Source of the DNA: Pseudomonas reactans | GTDB lineage: Bacteria; Pseudomonadota; Gammaproteobacteria; Pseudomonadales; Pseudomonadaceae | Direction of reading: 5' to 3' | Assembly: GCF_013385825.1 (NCBI RefSeq) | Contig: NZ_JACAPG010000014.1 | Span: forward strand, 310,001-374,000 | DNA: 64,000 nt | Shown: piece after piece, positions 43,672 through 52,072 of the stretch | How the letters are laid out: each line of letters starts with the position of its first letter | Numbering within the stretch: position 1 is the stretch's first letter | Notes under the pieces: generated by a model | The model's input: only the letters and a program-made list of their open reading frames with translations | What the model was told of the DNA's origin: nothing | Databases searched by the model: none | Program-made: the position numbers and the translations under genes

Positions 43672-45360
43672 TCAAGAGGCGCGACGGGTGGCGATACCGT
43701 AGATATGGCCGTCATAGGAGCTGGCCAGGAAATCATCGCTGGCAAGGCTGTGGGTGATACAAGAGATGCCGCTGGCCGTGGGACGCTGCACCTGCTGCCA
43801 GGAACGGCTGGGCAAGTCAAAGAGCGCGATGGTGCCGCTGTAGTTGGCGGTGGCAATGACCTCGCCGTCGGCGGAGGCACAAATGCACTTGATGGAATTG
43901 CGGTGTGGCGTGTCGTAGACCTCGTCCCCGCTGTCTAGCCACAGGCGCAACTTCAGGTCGCGGCCAATACTGGCAAAACCGCCTTCGACCCGGCAGCAAC
44001 CGTTGGAGATACGCGTGTGGGCATTTTCGATATGCCGCGAACAGCTGAAGTCCTCGATCGAGTGCAGGGCTGCGGCCGCCGACGCGCACACGCTGAACAA
44101 GTGATGCTCATTGGCGGCCACGCCCTTGATTGCGTTGTCGTGCATCGGGATCGAGGCCACCCACTTCAGGCTGTTATCGCCATCGATGACAAAGACCAGG
44201 CCTTCACCCGTGTAGGTTCCGATCAGCGCATGGAGTTGGCCGTTGCGTTGGAAGGTGGTGCCACAATTGAGTGGCGAACGGTGCTGATACAGCAGGCGCC
44301 CGCTGAGGGCATCGAAGACCTGCCCCATCTGCCCGCCGGTCAGCAGCAACGGCCCGAACGGCAACAGGAAGTTGCAAAGGCTGCCAACGCCGCTCAATGG
44401 TTGGTTGTCGCGAAACAGCAAGCCGGCGTCACCGATGCTGTACTGTTGGCCATCGCGGGTGACCACGGCATTGATGCTTACCGCCGGCTGGATCCCTTCC
44501 ACGGTCCACTGGTCGGTTTCATAATCCCAAGTGGCATAGCGTGAACCGAAGGTTGCGAACACCAGCGCATCACTGCCAACGAACGCGCAACTGCGCGGCC
44601 AGACAATGCTGGGCAGATTGGTGCTGCGCAGTTGCTCCAGTTGGATGCCATCAAAGCGCCAGAGGATCGCCAGGCGGTCATAACTCAAGGTCACCAGCAG
44701 TTGCTTTTCATCGTTCCAGACGATCCGTTTGATCCCCGCATCATGTGCGGCAATGGAGCGGATATCGCCCTGATGGATAATCGAGATGCGCCCTTCATCA
44801 TCCCCGGCAAACACCACGCCGGCGCGAGTAATGGCAACGGTATCGGTCTCGACCCCACCGATATCGACCTCATCACATTGCTTGAAACTGGCGGTATCCC
44901 ACTGGCGCACGGTGCCGTCGTCGCTGCTGGAAATCAGCCGCTTGCCGTCCGGCGACCAGACCACGGAAATCACATCAGCCTGATGCCCACGGCACGTGCC
45001 CTTGAGGTTGCCGTCCAAGTCGAAGAGGCGCAGTTGATGATCGCGTGAGCAGGTTGCGATCGACGTTCCGTCCGGTGAAAACACGGCCATTTCCACATCG
45101 TCGTCATGCCCCGATAGCACGGCCTTCAGGCGCATGCTCGGCACTTCCCAAACTCGGGCGGTGTAGTCGCTGCTGGCGCTGACAAGGAATTGGCCATCGG
45201 CACTGAACGCGCACTGGTTGGCCAGGTGGTCATGGCTGACACGGTGGATCGAATGCCCGGTGCGGGCGTTCCACAAGATCACTTGGTTGTCGTAGCCGGC
45301 GGTGGCGATGAACTCACCCGCATGGGCGGCGACACCACTGATAGGGCCTATATGTTTCAT
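43672..45360 (-). CDS. toxC: WD40-repeat protein, ToxC-like
   Basis: A 562-residue beta-propeller protein. Clear WD repeats occur in the first 230 residues (SADGQFLVSASSDYTARVW, SPDGTSIATCSRDHQLRLF, SPDGKRLISSSDDGTVRQW), with weaker ones to the C-terminus, enough for two propellers. No catalytic motif. Toxoflavin clusters carry a WD-repeat gene at this place; its chemical role is unclear. Starts at ATG 45360 with a 28-base gap to the RibA-like gene. Confidence 0.85.
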   Translation of the reverse strand: MKHIGPISGVAAHAGEFIATAGYDNQVILWNARTGHSIHRVSHDHLANQCAFSADGQFLVSASSDYTARVWEVPSMRLKAVLSGHDDDVEMAVFSPDGTSIATCSRDHQLRLFDLDGNLKGTCRGHQADVISVVWSPDGKRLISSSDDGTVRQWDTASFKQCDEVDIGGVETDTVAITRAGVVFAGDDEGRISIIHQGDIRSIAAHDAGIKRIVWNDEKQLLVTLSYDRLAILWRFDGIQLEQLRSTNLPSIVWPRSCAFVGSDALVFATFGSRYATWDYETDQWTVEGIQPAVSINAVVTRDGQQYSIGDAGLLFRDNQPLSGVGSLCNFLLPFGPLLLTGGQMGQVFDALSGRLLYQHRSPLNCGTTFQRNGQLHALIGTYTGEGLVFVIDGDNSLKWVASIPMHDNAIKGVAANEHHLFSVCASAAAALHSIEDFSCSRHIENAHTRISNGCCRVEGGFASIGRDLKLRLWLDSGDEVYDTPHRNSIKCICASADGEVIATANYSGTIALFDLPSRSWQQVQRPTASGISCITHSLASDDFLASSYDGHIYGIATRRAS

Positions 45361-45388
45361 CGAAAAATCCTTTTCCTGGAGAATGAAA

Positions 45389-45985
45389 TCAAAGCTTGAT
45401 GGTGTGCCGCGACTTGCTGACTTTCGAGCGCAAGTAGTTGTGGTTCTGCTTGGTCAGGAACACCCCGGTGGGCACGGAACTGACCACGTCGATCCCGCCG
45501 TCGCGCAGTTGCTTGACCTTGTCCGGATTATTGGTCAGCAGCCGGCAGCGATTGACGTCCAGGGCACGCAGCATGGCGACCGCAGGGGCAAAACTGCGCG
45601 AGTCTTCCGGATGGTTGAGCTCCAGATTGGCCTCGTAGGTGTCCATACCCGCGTCTTGCAGCAGGTAGGTTTCAAACTTCGAATACAGGCCGATACCGCG
45701 TCCTTCCTGGCGCAGGTAAATCAAGTAGCCGCCTTGGGCATTCAATGCCCTGAGTGCTTCCTGCAACTGCGGGCCGCAATCGCAACGTTGGGAGCCGAAC
45801 ACATCACCGGTGATACATTCCGAATGCACCCGAACCAGCGGTACTTCGGTATCCGGCCGGCCCGCCCTGACGGCAAAATGCTCGTTGTGTTTGTCAAAGC
45901 CTTTGAAGCCGAAGAACTGTGCATTGACGGACCCACCAAGAATCGAGATGGGGACTTGCGTATGCAGCGTTACTGGAGTGTCCAT
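45389..45985 (-). CDS. toxB: GTP cyclohydrolase II (RibA-like), ToxB homologue
   Basis: A 198-residue stand-alone GTP cyclohydrolase II. The zinc cysteines lie in SECITGDVFGSQRCDCG; RQEGRGIGLYSKFETYLLQD and TNNPDKVKQL are the GTP-binding and C-terminal motifs. It opens GTP to the diaminopyrimidine that starts toxoflavin-type synthesis. A divergent Tyr-Ser in GLYSK (usually LANK) hints at a paralogue distinct from riboflavin RibA. GAGG precedes ATG 45985. Confidence 0.9.
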   Translation of the reverse strand: MDTPVTLHTQVPISILGGSVNAQFFGFKGFDKHNEHFAVRAGRPDTEVPLVRVHSECITGDVFGSQRCDCGPQLQEALRALNAQGGYLIYLRQEGRGIGLYSKFETYLLQDAGMDTYEANLELNHPEDSRSFAPAVAMLRALDVNRCRLLTNNPDKVKQLRDGGIDVVSSVPTGVFLTKQNHNYLRSKVSKSRHTIKL

Positions 45986-45995
45986 GACTAAGCCT

Positions 45996-47027
45996 CTATG
46001 TGCGTGAGACGTTCTGGTCAACGTTGTTTTCCACTAAACGGAATCCCATGACATAGATGGGCCTTGGATAACGTCCATGTCGGCGCTGATTGCGCGCAAG
46101 ATCCCTGAAACGGGTGAAGCTGCCTCCACGGGCCACACGGTGCCGACCGACATCCAGCACCAGGTCATCACTGATCACAGGCCCGCCCGGGTACGCCTGA
46201 TAATCGTCGGCAACGTACTCTTCCACGTTGCCGGCCATGTCGAGCACGCCAAAGATCGAGGCTCCTTCAATAAATACCCCGACGGGTGTCGTGGTCAGCA
46301 GCCCCAATTCGAGGGTGTTGGCGTACTCGACATTGAATGTTTCGCCCCACGGAAACTGCGCGCGCTGCAGCCCTGCCGCGGCGTACTCCCACTGCGCTTC
46401 GCTGGGCAAGGCGAACGCGCGCCCGGTGCGAAGGCTCAACCATTGGGCGTAGGCGTCGGCATCGGCGTCACTGACGCTGTACACCGGGTGGTTGGCCTGG
46501 TGCTGGGGGAAACGGCCAAAGGCCCAACTGGTCGGCAAGAACGGATAACCGGTATCCAGCAGGAAGGCGCGGTATTCACTGTTGGTCACCGGGTACCGAG
46601 CCATGCGAAAACTCGCGAGGCTGACCCGATGGTTGGGGGTTTCCTTCTCGATCCAACTGCGGTCCAGGCCCAGACCCGCGTAGGTCTTCATGACCGTGTC
46701 GACGCGTTGCGGCTCCAGGCCAATTTCCACTTGGGCGGCGGGAATGTCGCGCAGGCTGGGATTGAATACATCGATACGCGGGTCGCCCTTGCAGCCCAGC
46801 ACCTCACCGGCGGCAATTCGTCGGACCAAGGGTTCGGCAGCGGACTCGACCATCCGCAACAGTTGCTCGATGGGAGCACTCATCAACTGTCCGGTGGCGT
46901 CGGCGATCTGCCGGGTCAGTTCATATTCCACGTAAGCCGGCGGGTAGCCCATCAATTCCCGGTCAGACGTGTTTTTCGGCAAGGGGCTCGGTAGCGTTGG
47001 CCAATGCCAACCGTATTGATTTGTCAT
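45996..47027 (-). CDS. toxD: Formylglycine-enzyme-domain protein, ToxD-like
   Basis: A 343-residue protein. Residues about 140-335 form an FGE/SUMF1-like domain: FRMARYPVTNSEYRAF, LPSEAQWEYAAA, GNVEEYVADDY, RVARGGSF and YVMGFRLV. The N-terminal ~135 residues are a separate extension. The two copper-binding Cys of true formylglycine-generating enzymes are absent near the RGGSF region, so it is unlikely to be a sulfatase activator. Its place matches ToxD. AAAGG lies ahead of ATG 47027. Confidence 0.82.
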   Translation of the reverse strand: MTNQYGWHWPTLPSPLPKNTSDRELMGYPPAYVEYELTRQIADATGQLMSAPIEQLLRMVESAAEPLVRRIAAGEVLGCKGDPRIDVFNPSLRDIPAAQVEIGLEPQRVDTVMKTYAGLGLDRSWIEKETPNHRVSLASFRMARYPVTNSEYRAFLLDTGYPFLPTSWAFGRFPQHQANHPVYSVSDADADAYAQWLSLRTGRAFALPSEAQWEYAAAGLQRAQFPWGETFNVEYANTLELGLLTTTPVGVFIEGASIFGVLDMAGNVEEYVADDYQAYPGGPVISDDLVLDVGRHRVARGGSFTRFRDLARNQRRHGRYPRPIYVMGFRLVENNVDQNVSRT

Positions 47028-47103
47028 AGGTACACCTTTATTCCGAGCGAACAAATCCGCGACCGAGCGCAAATCCGCTCGGCGTGCGTTGATCAGTCAG
47101 GTA

Positions 47104-48000
47104 TCAGAGTCGGTCGAGCAGCAACCTTCGATTGGTCTCGAGCATTTCGATTTCGGTGGAATACACTTCAACCACCAACCCATCGGGATCTTCGAAATAC
47201 ACGGCAGTGCGGACATTGTCCGGACCCTGGTGATAACCCGGGGATGGGCCATTGCCCTTGACCAGGGTAATAGTGTCGTCGGCAGCGACCTTGTCGGCGA
47301 TGCGCCGGACATCCTCCGGCAGCGCCCGGATACCGATGTGATAGCCTTGCGGGTAAGAAAAATCGCTATTGTGCTCGATAAAGAAGTCGAATCCGTTCAG
47401 CTCCATGACCACTTTGCGCGGCCCCAGGTTGTAGCAATACCGCGCGCCGAAGATTTCGCGGTAGAACGCCTGGGAGGCCTCCAGGTCACGGGTCAGGATA
47501 TTGATATGGGCCATTTGCGGCCGTTGGGATTCCTGGGCGGCCGCCGCGATGGACACCCCTTCCAGGGCACGCCACATCTTGATCGCCGCGGTGAATTTGG
47601 AGAAGCCGGCCAGCCAATGCTTGACTGTTTCCTGGGACACGTCCGCGTCATTATTGAGCGCAAGCGCATGGGGATAGACGAAACACGCGGCGTGCTGCAG
47701 CCATATCGCGCTCAGCGGTTCAGCAATCGGTTTGACCGCCGTGCCTTCGTGCAGGCGAATGACGCTGACCGCTTTGTTACGGTAGACGTCCACCAACGCC
47801 TTGAGGCGAGCGTCCAGTGCATCAGGGCTATCAGCGGCTGACACCAGCAGGATTAGCCCGTCAGCCTCAGGTAGCCGGGCATTCTCTACGGCAGCGCACA
47901 GTTCAAAGCCGGCAGTCTTGGCGCAGTTGTTCAATGCCCCAAGAAACGCGCTCATGCGTGCCGCCGTGTCAGCGGAGTACAGGGTGATAAACCGCAACAT
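47104..48000 (-). CDS. VOC-superfamily metalloenzyme with extra N-terminal region
   Basis: A 298-residue protein. The C-terminal VOC part (about 163-285) keeps a possible metal triad: His165 (MAHINILTRD), His221 (GYHIGI) and Glu278 (VVEVYS). Residues 1-155 are an unassigned alpha/beta-like region. VOC enzymes include extradiol dioxygenases, glyoxalases and the toxoflavin-degrading TflA/TxDE. In this operon it could tailor the triazine ring or protect the producer. It overlaps the methyltransferase stop by one base (TGATG), so the two are cotranslated. Confidence 0.8.
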   Translation of the reverse strand: MLRFITLYSADTAARMSAFLGALNNCAKTAGFELCAAVENARLPEADGLILLVSAADSPDALDARLKALVDVYRNKAVSVIRLHEGTAVKPIAEPLSAIWLQHAACFVYPHALALNNDADVSQETVKHWLAGFSKFTAAIKMWRALEGVSIAAAAQESQRPQMAHINILTRDLEASQAFYREIFGARYCYNLGPRKVVMELNGFDFFIEHNSDFSYPQGYHIGIRALPEDVRRIADKVAADDTITLVKGNGPSPGYHQGPDNVRTAVYFEDPDGLVVEVYSTEIEMLETNRRLLLDRL

Positions 48001-49055
48001 CAGCCTACCCTCCTCTCAGCACGACGACCCATCAGCAGGCTGTAGCGCCCGATAGGCTCTTGAGTCACCTCGAAACCCTGGGCAGCTATCTGCTCGGCGA
48101 TCCAACGGGTGGGGTGCAATTCGCCATGCACCGTATTGACCATCATGTGCAAGGAGAAGTCTGCCGACAGTGCCGGATGAATCTCATCACTGTCCAGGGT
48201 CATGCTCAGCACCAGCAGTGAACCACCGTCATTCACCAGTTGCGCGGCCGAACGCAGCAACGCTTGGGTTTCTTCGCGAGTGAAGTAGTGCAGGCAGTCA
48301 TTGACCATCACCACGTCTGCACGCTCGCCTTCGTAACGTGCCAGATCCAGCAAGTTGCGCTCCTTGAACGTAAGGCGCCCCGCCAACTGGTATTTTTCGA
48401 GGGTGCTTTCAGCCGACTGGCGTGTGGCTGCCAAGTCCCAGATCTCACCCTGGACCTGGGGGTGACGGCGTGCAATTTCAGCGATATAGGTGCCGTGCCC
48501 ACCGGCCAGGTCGATGACCTTTTTAGCGCCGGCGAAGACCGGCAATGCTTTGAGTACATCGACCATGGGTTGGCTGAAGCGCACCATCGCATCGTTAAAG
48601 GCATCGCGGGCGGCGATGTCGTGCTTGAAGCGATTCTCTTGTTGGAAATCCATGGACTCGGCGCTGCTGAGGATCTCCCCCAGGCGCGGCCAGTTCTGCC
48701 ACTGCAAGCGCTGGTGGTCAATAATCGGGCCGATGAACTCAACGCTGTGACTGACCAGAAAGCGCTGGGATAGAGGCTGATTGACGTAGGTGTCCTGGTT
48801 TTTTTTCAACAGGCCCAGGGCAACCAGGCCATTGAGGAAAATCTTTGTCTTGTTGGTGACCCAACCCATTTGTTGGCTGATGGCGAGGGCGGTGGCGGGT
48901 TGGGCTGTTTGATCGAAGATCCGCTGCGCTACGGCGAAGTGGAGGATGGCGGACTGCCGATACTGGTCGGAAAGCTTCACCAGATCGACCACGCTGTTGA
49001 GGGCCGTAATCTCTTCCGCGTGCTCATAAATAGTTGTCGGTTTTTGCACAGTCAT
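48000..49055 (-). CDS. COMT-like SAM methyltransferase, first gene of the operon
   Basis: A 351-residue methyltransferase of the plant COMT/acetylserotonin type. The N-terminal helical dimerisation domain (about 20-110) is followed by the SAM domain with VIDLAGGHGTYIAEIA (about 175-190) and VNDCLHYF. It is distinct from the smaller ToxA-like enzyme. As the first gene of the minus-strand operon, it suggests a further O- or N-methylation of the product, not needed for plain toxoflavin. Confidence 0.85.
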   Translation of the reverse strand: MTVQKPTTIYEHAEEITALNSVVDLVKLSDQYRQSAILHFAVAQRIFDQTAQPATALAISQQMGWVTNKTKIFLNGLVALGLLKKNQDTYVNQPLSQRFLVSHSVEFIGPIIDHQRLQWQNWPRLGEILSSAESMDFQQENRFKHDIAARDAFNDAMVRFSQPMVDVLKALPVFAGAKKVIDLAGGHGTYIAEIARRHPQVQGEIWDLAATRQSAESTLEKYQLAGRLTFKERNLLDLARYEGERADVVMVNDCLHYFTREETQALLRSAAQLVNDGGSLLVLSMTLDSDEIHPALSADFSLHMMVNTVHGELHPTRWIAEQIAAQGFEVTQEPIGRYSLLMGRRAERRVG

Positions 49056-49394
49056 ACTGATTCTCTTCCTTGGGTATTGTTATTTTCACTGACGTCGGCA
49101 AGCGTTGGCGGCTTGGGCGCAGTGTGTATTTAACGGTCCGGAGTCGTATGCAACTGAACGTGTAGCCAGAGGCTTCCAAAAGCTCGCTACCAGCCTAGCC
49201 CTAAGAAACACAAAAGCAAGGAGAACCTTTTATAATTATTCGGAATCAGCAAGATAATACTTATTCTATTTATTAGTTATTTTCCTCGTCCGCAAAACTG
49301 ACTATGCTCATCCCCTCTACCCTTACGCAATGGATGGCGCCAAAGGTCGACAAACTTCAGTGACGCGCTCACTCCCCATGGTTACACGCAATTT
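49056..49394. promoter_or_regulatory. AT-rich divergent promoter of the tox-like cluster
   Basis: 339 bases without a gene, between the divergent COMT-like and SufR-like genes. AT content is highest at 49225-49295, where TATAAT (49231-49236) and several TTATTC/TTATT runs occur. No long inverted repeat is convincing. The adjacent regulator is the likely controller of both directions. Confidence 0.6.
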
Positions 49395-50048
49395 ATGACC
49401 TCCAGACCCACTGACGACACCCAGTCATCCACTGCTGATCGCATTCTGTTTTTGCTCAAAACCCGTGGCCCGCTCAAAACCACCGAACTGGCTTCCTTGC
49501 TGGAGCTCACCTTTGAGGCCGCCCGGCAGCAAATCCAGAAATTGCAGACATCGGAGCTGATCGTCGGTGTTTCGGCGCCCACCCAAGGGGCAGGTCGCCC
49601 CTCCTTGAAATGGGCGCTCACCGACACCGCGCAAAACAAGTTCCCCGACTCCCACAGCGTCTTGACCCTGCACTTGATCGAGTCCATCGAGGGCGTTTTC
49701 GGCAGTGACGGTGTCGAAAAAATCATCACCAGCATGGAAGCCACCAATCGCCAGGAGTATGTCCAGGCGTGTTCGCACGCTTCGACTTTGGAAGAAAAGG
49801 TCGGCATTCTGGTGCGTATTCGCGAACTGGCTGGCTACATGGCGCATATGGAGCCCGAAGGCAAAGGATGGTTGCTCATTGAAAACCATTGCCCGATTTG
49901 TGCTGCGGCGCGTAAATGCCAGGGTTTCTGTCGCTCGGAGTTGCAGATATTCCGTGCAGCGATGGGCGATGACGCGAGTGTCGAGCGTTGCGAGCACCTG
50001 ATCTCTGGCGACCGACGCTGCGTCTATAACATTCAGCCACTCACTTGA
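49395..50048 (+). CDS. SufR-like winged-helix regulator with a cysteine cluster
   Basis: A 217-residue COG2345-type regulator. The N-terminal winged helix (about 12-75) has LKTTELASLLELTFEAARQQ. The C-terminal part has Cys166, Cys169, Cys175, Cys179, Cys199 and Cys209; Cys166-x12-Cys179 and the ISGDRRCVYNI end match the [4Fe-4S] ligand pattern of cyanobacterial SufR. It probably senses iron-sulfur or redox state, perhaps the redox-active product, and controls the divergent cluster. No strong Shine-Dalgarno. Confidence 0.82.
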   Translation: MTSRPTDDTQSSTADRILFLLKTRGPLKTTELASLLELTFEAARQQIQKLQTSELIVGVSAPTQGAGRPSLKWALTDTAQNKFPDSHSVLTLHLIESIEGVFGSDGVEKIITSMEATNRQEYVQACSHASTLEEKVGILVRIRELAGYMAHMEPEGKGWLLIENHCPICAAARKCQGFCRSELQIFRAAMGDDASVERCEHLISGDRRCVYNIQPLT

Positions 50049-50093
50049 ACTCGCTTGTTCTTAACGCTTCAGCAGCCCTTAAAGGAATAAGGC

Positions 50094-50831
50094 ATGACGC
50101 CAACTCTCGACTTGCTCGCCAGCCATCGAAGTGAACGCAGCTACCACGCAACGCCCATCAGTGACGAGCATCTGAACGCTATTTTGCGCGCGGGCCACCA
50201 AGCCCCAACGTCATTCAATGCCCAGCATATTTCGGTGGTCGTCGTGCGCGATGCGCAGACTCGCCAGCGCATCGCAGACGTGGCCGGCGGCCAGCCCTGG
50301 ATCGCCGCGGCGCCGGTATTCATCACCGTGGTGGTGGATTTTCACAAGACCGCCGTCGGCGCCGCACTCAATGGAAACGAACAGCAGATCCAGCGTCATC
50401 TCGAAGGCATGATCGCCGCCAGCACCGACGGCGGCATCGTGCTCAGCACCATGATGATCGCTGCACGCTCGCTGGGGTTGGGCGTAGTGCCCGTCGGAGG
50501 TATTCGCGCCAACGCCCTGGAAATGATCAAGATATTGGACCTCCCCCAGGATACCTTTGCCCTGTGCGGCATGGTCCTGGGGCACGTACGTGTACCCGCA
50601 ACACAGAAGCCACGGATGTCCATCGACACGTTTTGTCATTATGAGCGTTACAATGGCGCTGCGCTGGGGCCGGCCATTGTTGCTTACGACCAACATCTCA
50701 TGCGCCACTGGCAGATCATCGGGCGTGCAGAGGGTCAGTCCTGGTCCAGTACCATTGGCCGCACTTACGCGCGTAATTACCGTGCCGACCTCAAGGCTCA
50801 ACTGCTCACCAACGGTTTGGCGGCAGACTGA
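50094..50831 (+). CDS. NfsA/FRP-type nitroreductase
   Basis: A 245-residue FMN-dependent oxidoreductase. HRSERSYHATPI and APTSFNAQHIS near the N-terminus, and VPVGGIRANA further on, are typical of the NfsA/flavin reductase P family. It starts 45 bases after the regulator and is probably co-transcribed. It could reduce the azapteridine-type product (which redox cycles) for self-protection or supply a reduced flavin. The role is inferred from position. Confidence 0.85.
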   Translation: MTPTLDLLASHRSERSYHATPISDEHLNAILRAGHQAPTSFNAQHISVVVVRDAQTRQRIADVAGGQPWIAAAPVFITVVVDFHKTAVGAALNGNEQQIQRHLEGMIAASTDGGIVLSTMMIAARSLGLGVVPVGGIRANALEMIKILDLPQDTFALCGMVLGHVRVPATQKPRMSIDTFCHYERYNGAALGPAIVAYDQHLMRHWQIIGRAEGQSWSSTIGRTYARNYRADLKAQLLTNGLAAD

Positions 50832-50985
50832 GGCTCTTTGCGTCCCTTAACGACGGCGCCGATATGTGCGTTGTGCATACGCCATTCTCAAACGTCATAA
50901 TCCTACGTTTTCCTACATGGTAATCTCACAAGCCTATCAATAGGCATTGATCGTATGTCGACAATGGCCCCAACCAGGAAAGATC

Positions 50986-51855
50986 ATGCCAAAAAAGTCC
51001 CACAGCGCCCTGCGTCGTAGTTTCCGTGAATTGCTTGCAACGCCTGCATGTGTTGAAACCGCCTCCGTTTTTGACCCGATGTCCGCGCGTATCGCCGCAG
51101 ACCTGGGTTTTGAAGTCGGCATCCTCGGCGGCTCCGTTGCATCGTTACAGGTACTGGCCGCGCCCGATTTCGCACTGATCACCCTGAGTGAGTTCGTTGA
51201 GCAAGCCACCCGTATCGGCCGTGTTGCCCAGTTGCCGTTCATTGCCGACGCCGACCACGGCTACGGTAACGCGCTGAACGTGATGCGCACCGTCGAAGAA
51301 CTTGAGCGTGCCGGTGTGGCCGCGTTGACCATTGAAGACACGTTGCTGCCCGCGCAGTTTGGCCGCAAGTCCACCGACCTGATCTCCATCGAAGAAGGCA
51401 TCGGCAAGGTCCGTGCTGCGCTGGAGGCTCGTGTTGATCCGGAGCTGTCGATCATTGCGCGGACCAACGCCGGCGTGTTGCCGACCGAAGCGGTTATCGA
51501 GCGCACCCTGGCGTATCAGAAAGCCGGCGCCGATGGCATTTGCATGGTGGGTGTGGCGGATTTCGAGCATCTGGAGAAGATCGCGGAGAACCTGACCGTG
51601 CCACTGATGTTGGTGACTTACGGCAATCCCAAGCTTAACGATGCCAAGCGCCTGGCGAGTCTTGGCGTGCGCGTGGTGGTTGCCGGTCACGGCGCTTACT
51701 TTGCCGCAATCAAGGCGACCTATGACAGCCTGCGTGCCCAGCGCCAGTTGACCCACAGCACCGATAACCTCAGCGCCACAGAGCTGACGCACACCTATAC
51801 CCTGCCGGAAAACTACGTGGCGTGGGCTGAAGAATTCATGGACGTTAAAGAGTAA
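50986..51855 (+). CDS. Oxaloacetate decarboxylase (PEP mutase/isocitrate lyase superfamily)
   Basis: A 289-residue protein of the same length and type as P. aeruginosa PA4872. The metal-binding residues are in IADADHGYGNALN and TIEDTLLP, and the fold is an alpha/beta barrel. It decarboxylates oxaloacetate to pyruvate. AGGAAAG precedes ATG 50986, so the longer open frame is not used. It is monocistronic and ends with a strong hairpin. It borders the tox-like cluster but has no clear link to it. Confidence 0.9.
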   Translation: MPKKSHSALRRSFRELLATPACVETASVFDPMSARIAADLGFEVGILGGSVASLQVLAAPDFALITLSEFVEQATRIGRVAQLPFIADADHGYGNALNVMRTVEELERAGVAALTIEDTLLPAQFGRKSTDLISIEEGIGKVRAALEARVDPELSIIARTNAGVLPTEAVIERTLAYQKAGADGICMVGVADFEHLEKIAENLTVPLMLVTYGNPKLNDAKRLASLGVRVVVAGHGAYFAAIKATYDSLRAQRQLTHSTDNLSATELTHTYTLPENYVAWAEEFMDVKE

Positions 51856-51866
51856 GACTCAATCCT

Positions 51867-51893
51867 GAAGAGGGGGATCCTCTCCCCCTCTTC
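51867..51893 (+). terminator. Strong hairpin after the oxaloacetate decarboxylase gene
   Basis: GAAGAGGGGGA (51867-51877) pairs perfectly with TCCCCCTCTTC (51883-51893) around a 5-base loop, 12 bases after the stop codon. There is little T-run after it, but its position and strength fit a transcription end. Confidence 0.7.
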
Positions 51894-52072
51894 ACCTCAT
51901 CACTGCCCCAGCGATGTGTAGTGCCGTGGCAGTTGCGTGGTGACGATCAACCATGAACCCAAAGCGCATAACACGATAACTATTGAGTGGATTATCCAGG
52001 GTAATGATTCGCCGTAACCTGTGCCCCTAGCGCAAGCACATTGCCTTGCGCAGCACATGAACGGAGCTTTCC

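Noticed and set aside
41868..45985. Reading the RibD and RibA-like genes as part of the riboflavin pathway
   Set aside because: They are mixed with WD40, FGE-like and methyltransferase genes and lack ribE/ribH, which is the toxoflavin arrangement.
50932..50945. GCCTAT-CA-ATAGGC inverted repeat before the oxaloacetate decarboxylase gene
   Set aside because: Six-bp arms are short enough to occur by chance and it has no clear link to a regulator.
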